This document shows positions 5,971 through 6,127 of a stretch of DNA of 6,127 bases, one piece after another. The translations under genes were made by a program, and so were the position numbers. The notes below the pieces were generated by a model. It was given only the letters and a program-made list of their open reading frames with translations. It did not search any database and was not told the origin of the DNA. Numbering within the stretch: the stretch's first letter is position 1; each line of letters begins with the position of its first letter. This stretch comes from Geminicoccaceae bacterium (lineage in GTDB: Bacteria > Pseudomonadota > Alphaproteobacteria > Geminicoccales > Geminicoccaceae): positions 1-6,127 of the forward strand of contig JAPJRA010000248.1 of assembly GCA_030824835.1 (NCBI GenBank), in the 5' to 3' direction.

Positions 5971-6127
5971 GCCGGAAGAAGCCGGAAGAGCTGCGCAGCC
6001 ACCGCTGGTACGGCGTCAAGGACCTGCGCTCGTTCGGGCACCGGTCGCGCACCGCGCAGATGGGATACGACCGCTCGGACTATGCCGGCAAGCCGGTGAT
6101 CGCGATCATCAACACCTGGTCCGACAT
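5967..6127 (+). CDS. IlvD/Edd-family dehydratase (sugar-acid dehydratase type), N-terminal fragment
   Basis: Only about 53 residues are present before the right edge, out of a family of roughly 570-600. They read [15 protein letters not shown], then [16 protein letters not shown] and [14 protein letters not shown]. This is the characteristic N-terminus of iron-sulfur IlvD/Edd dehydratases that act on aldonic or related sugar acids, making 2-keto-3-deoxy acids. The opening LRSxxWYG resembles pentonate/hexonate dehydratases more than true IlvD. The cluster-binding cysteines lie beyond the window, so activity cannot be judged. GTGGAA (5956-5961) is a plausible ribosome binding site for ATG 5967. 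An in-frame ATG at 5940 would add nine residues but has no Shine-Dalgarno. A GCCGGAAGA repeat (5971-5979 and 5981-5989) encodes part of the basic N-terminus. It appears to be the next gene of the operon. Confidence 0.87.
   Translation, partial: MSRKKPEELRSHRWYGVKDLRSFGHRSRTAQMGYDRSDYAGKPVIAIINTWSD

Noticed and set aside
5156..6052. Minus-strand frame of 298 codons opposite the RraA-like gene and the dehydratase start
   Set aside because: Arg/His-rich antisense shadow with no conserved motif or ribosome binding site, facing two recognisable plus-strand genes.
1..6127. Mobile elements, CRISPR repeats, tRNA/rRNA genes or toxin-antitoxin modules
   Set aside because: No transposase, terminal inverted repeats, regularly spaced repeats or RNA-gene signatures were seen. 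Coding sequence is continuous and of uniform composition.

Overview
The window is a compact, high-GC stretch of bacterial chromosome. Its strong G/C third-position bias, TRAP transporter, FCD-type GntR regulator and sugar-acid enzymes suggest an alphaproteobacterium of the Rhizobiales/Rhodospirillales kind. That placement is an inference from style, since no rRNA or other marker gene is present. All genes are metabolic or regulatory. I see no mobile element, CRISPR array, tRNA or rRNA.

Layout. Positions 1-641 (+) hold the C-terminal third of glyoxylate carboligase (gcl), cut by the left edge. Only 4 bp away and convergent, 646-1341 (-) encodes a GntR/FCD transcription factor. A 202-bp divergent intergenic region (1342-1543) follows. 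It holds back-to-back sigma70-like promoters, a perfect 18-bp palindrome between and overlapping them, and a roughly 120-nt leader for the rightward genes. From 1544 to the right edge there is a tightly packed rightward operon: TRAP substrate-binding protein (1544-2512), TRAP small permease (2509-3078), TRAP large permease (3085-4368), an NAD(P)-dependent uronate-dehydrogenase-like SDR (4378-5187), an RraA-like protein of the HMG/CHA-aldolase fold (5192-5911), and the N-terminus of an IlvD/Edd-family sugar-acid dehydratase (5967 onward, cut by the right edge). Spacings run from a 4-bp overlap to 55 bp, and most starts have a recognisable Shine-Dalgarno.

Working model (inference). An anionic sugar acid, perhaps a hexuronate or related acid, is captured in the periplasm by the DctP-type protein and imported by the DctQ/DctM permease. 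The SDR oxidises it. The IlvD/Edd dehydratase makes a 2-keto-3-deoxy acid, and the RraA-like protein could perform a retro-aldol cleavage giving pyruvate plus an aldehyde acid. If that fragment is glyoxylate or tartronate semialdehyde, it would feed the glycerate pathway that includes the neighbouring Gcl. The GntR protein probably represses the operon and itself through the shared palindrome, with a pathway intermediate as inducer. Each family is individually known. The exact substrate, the order of steps and the role of the RraA-like protein cannot be fixed from this sequence.
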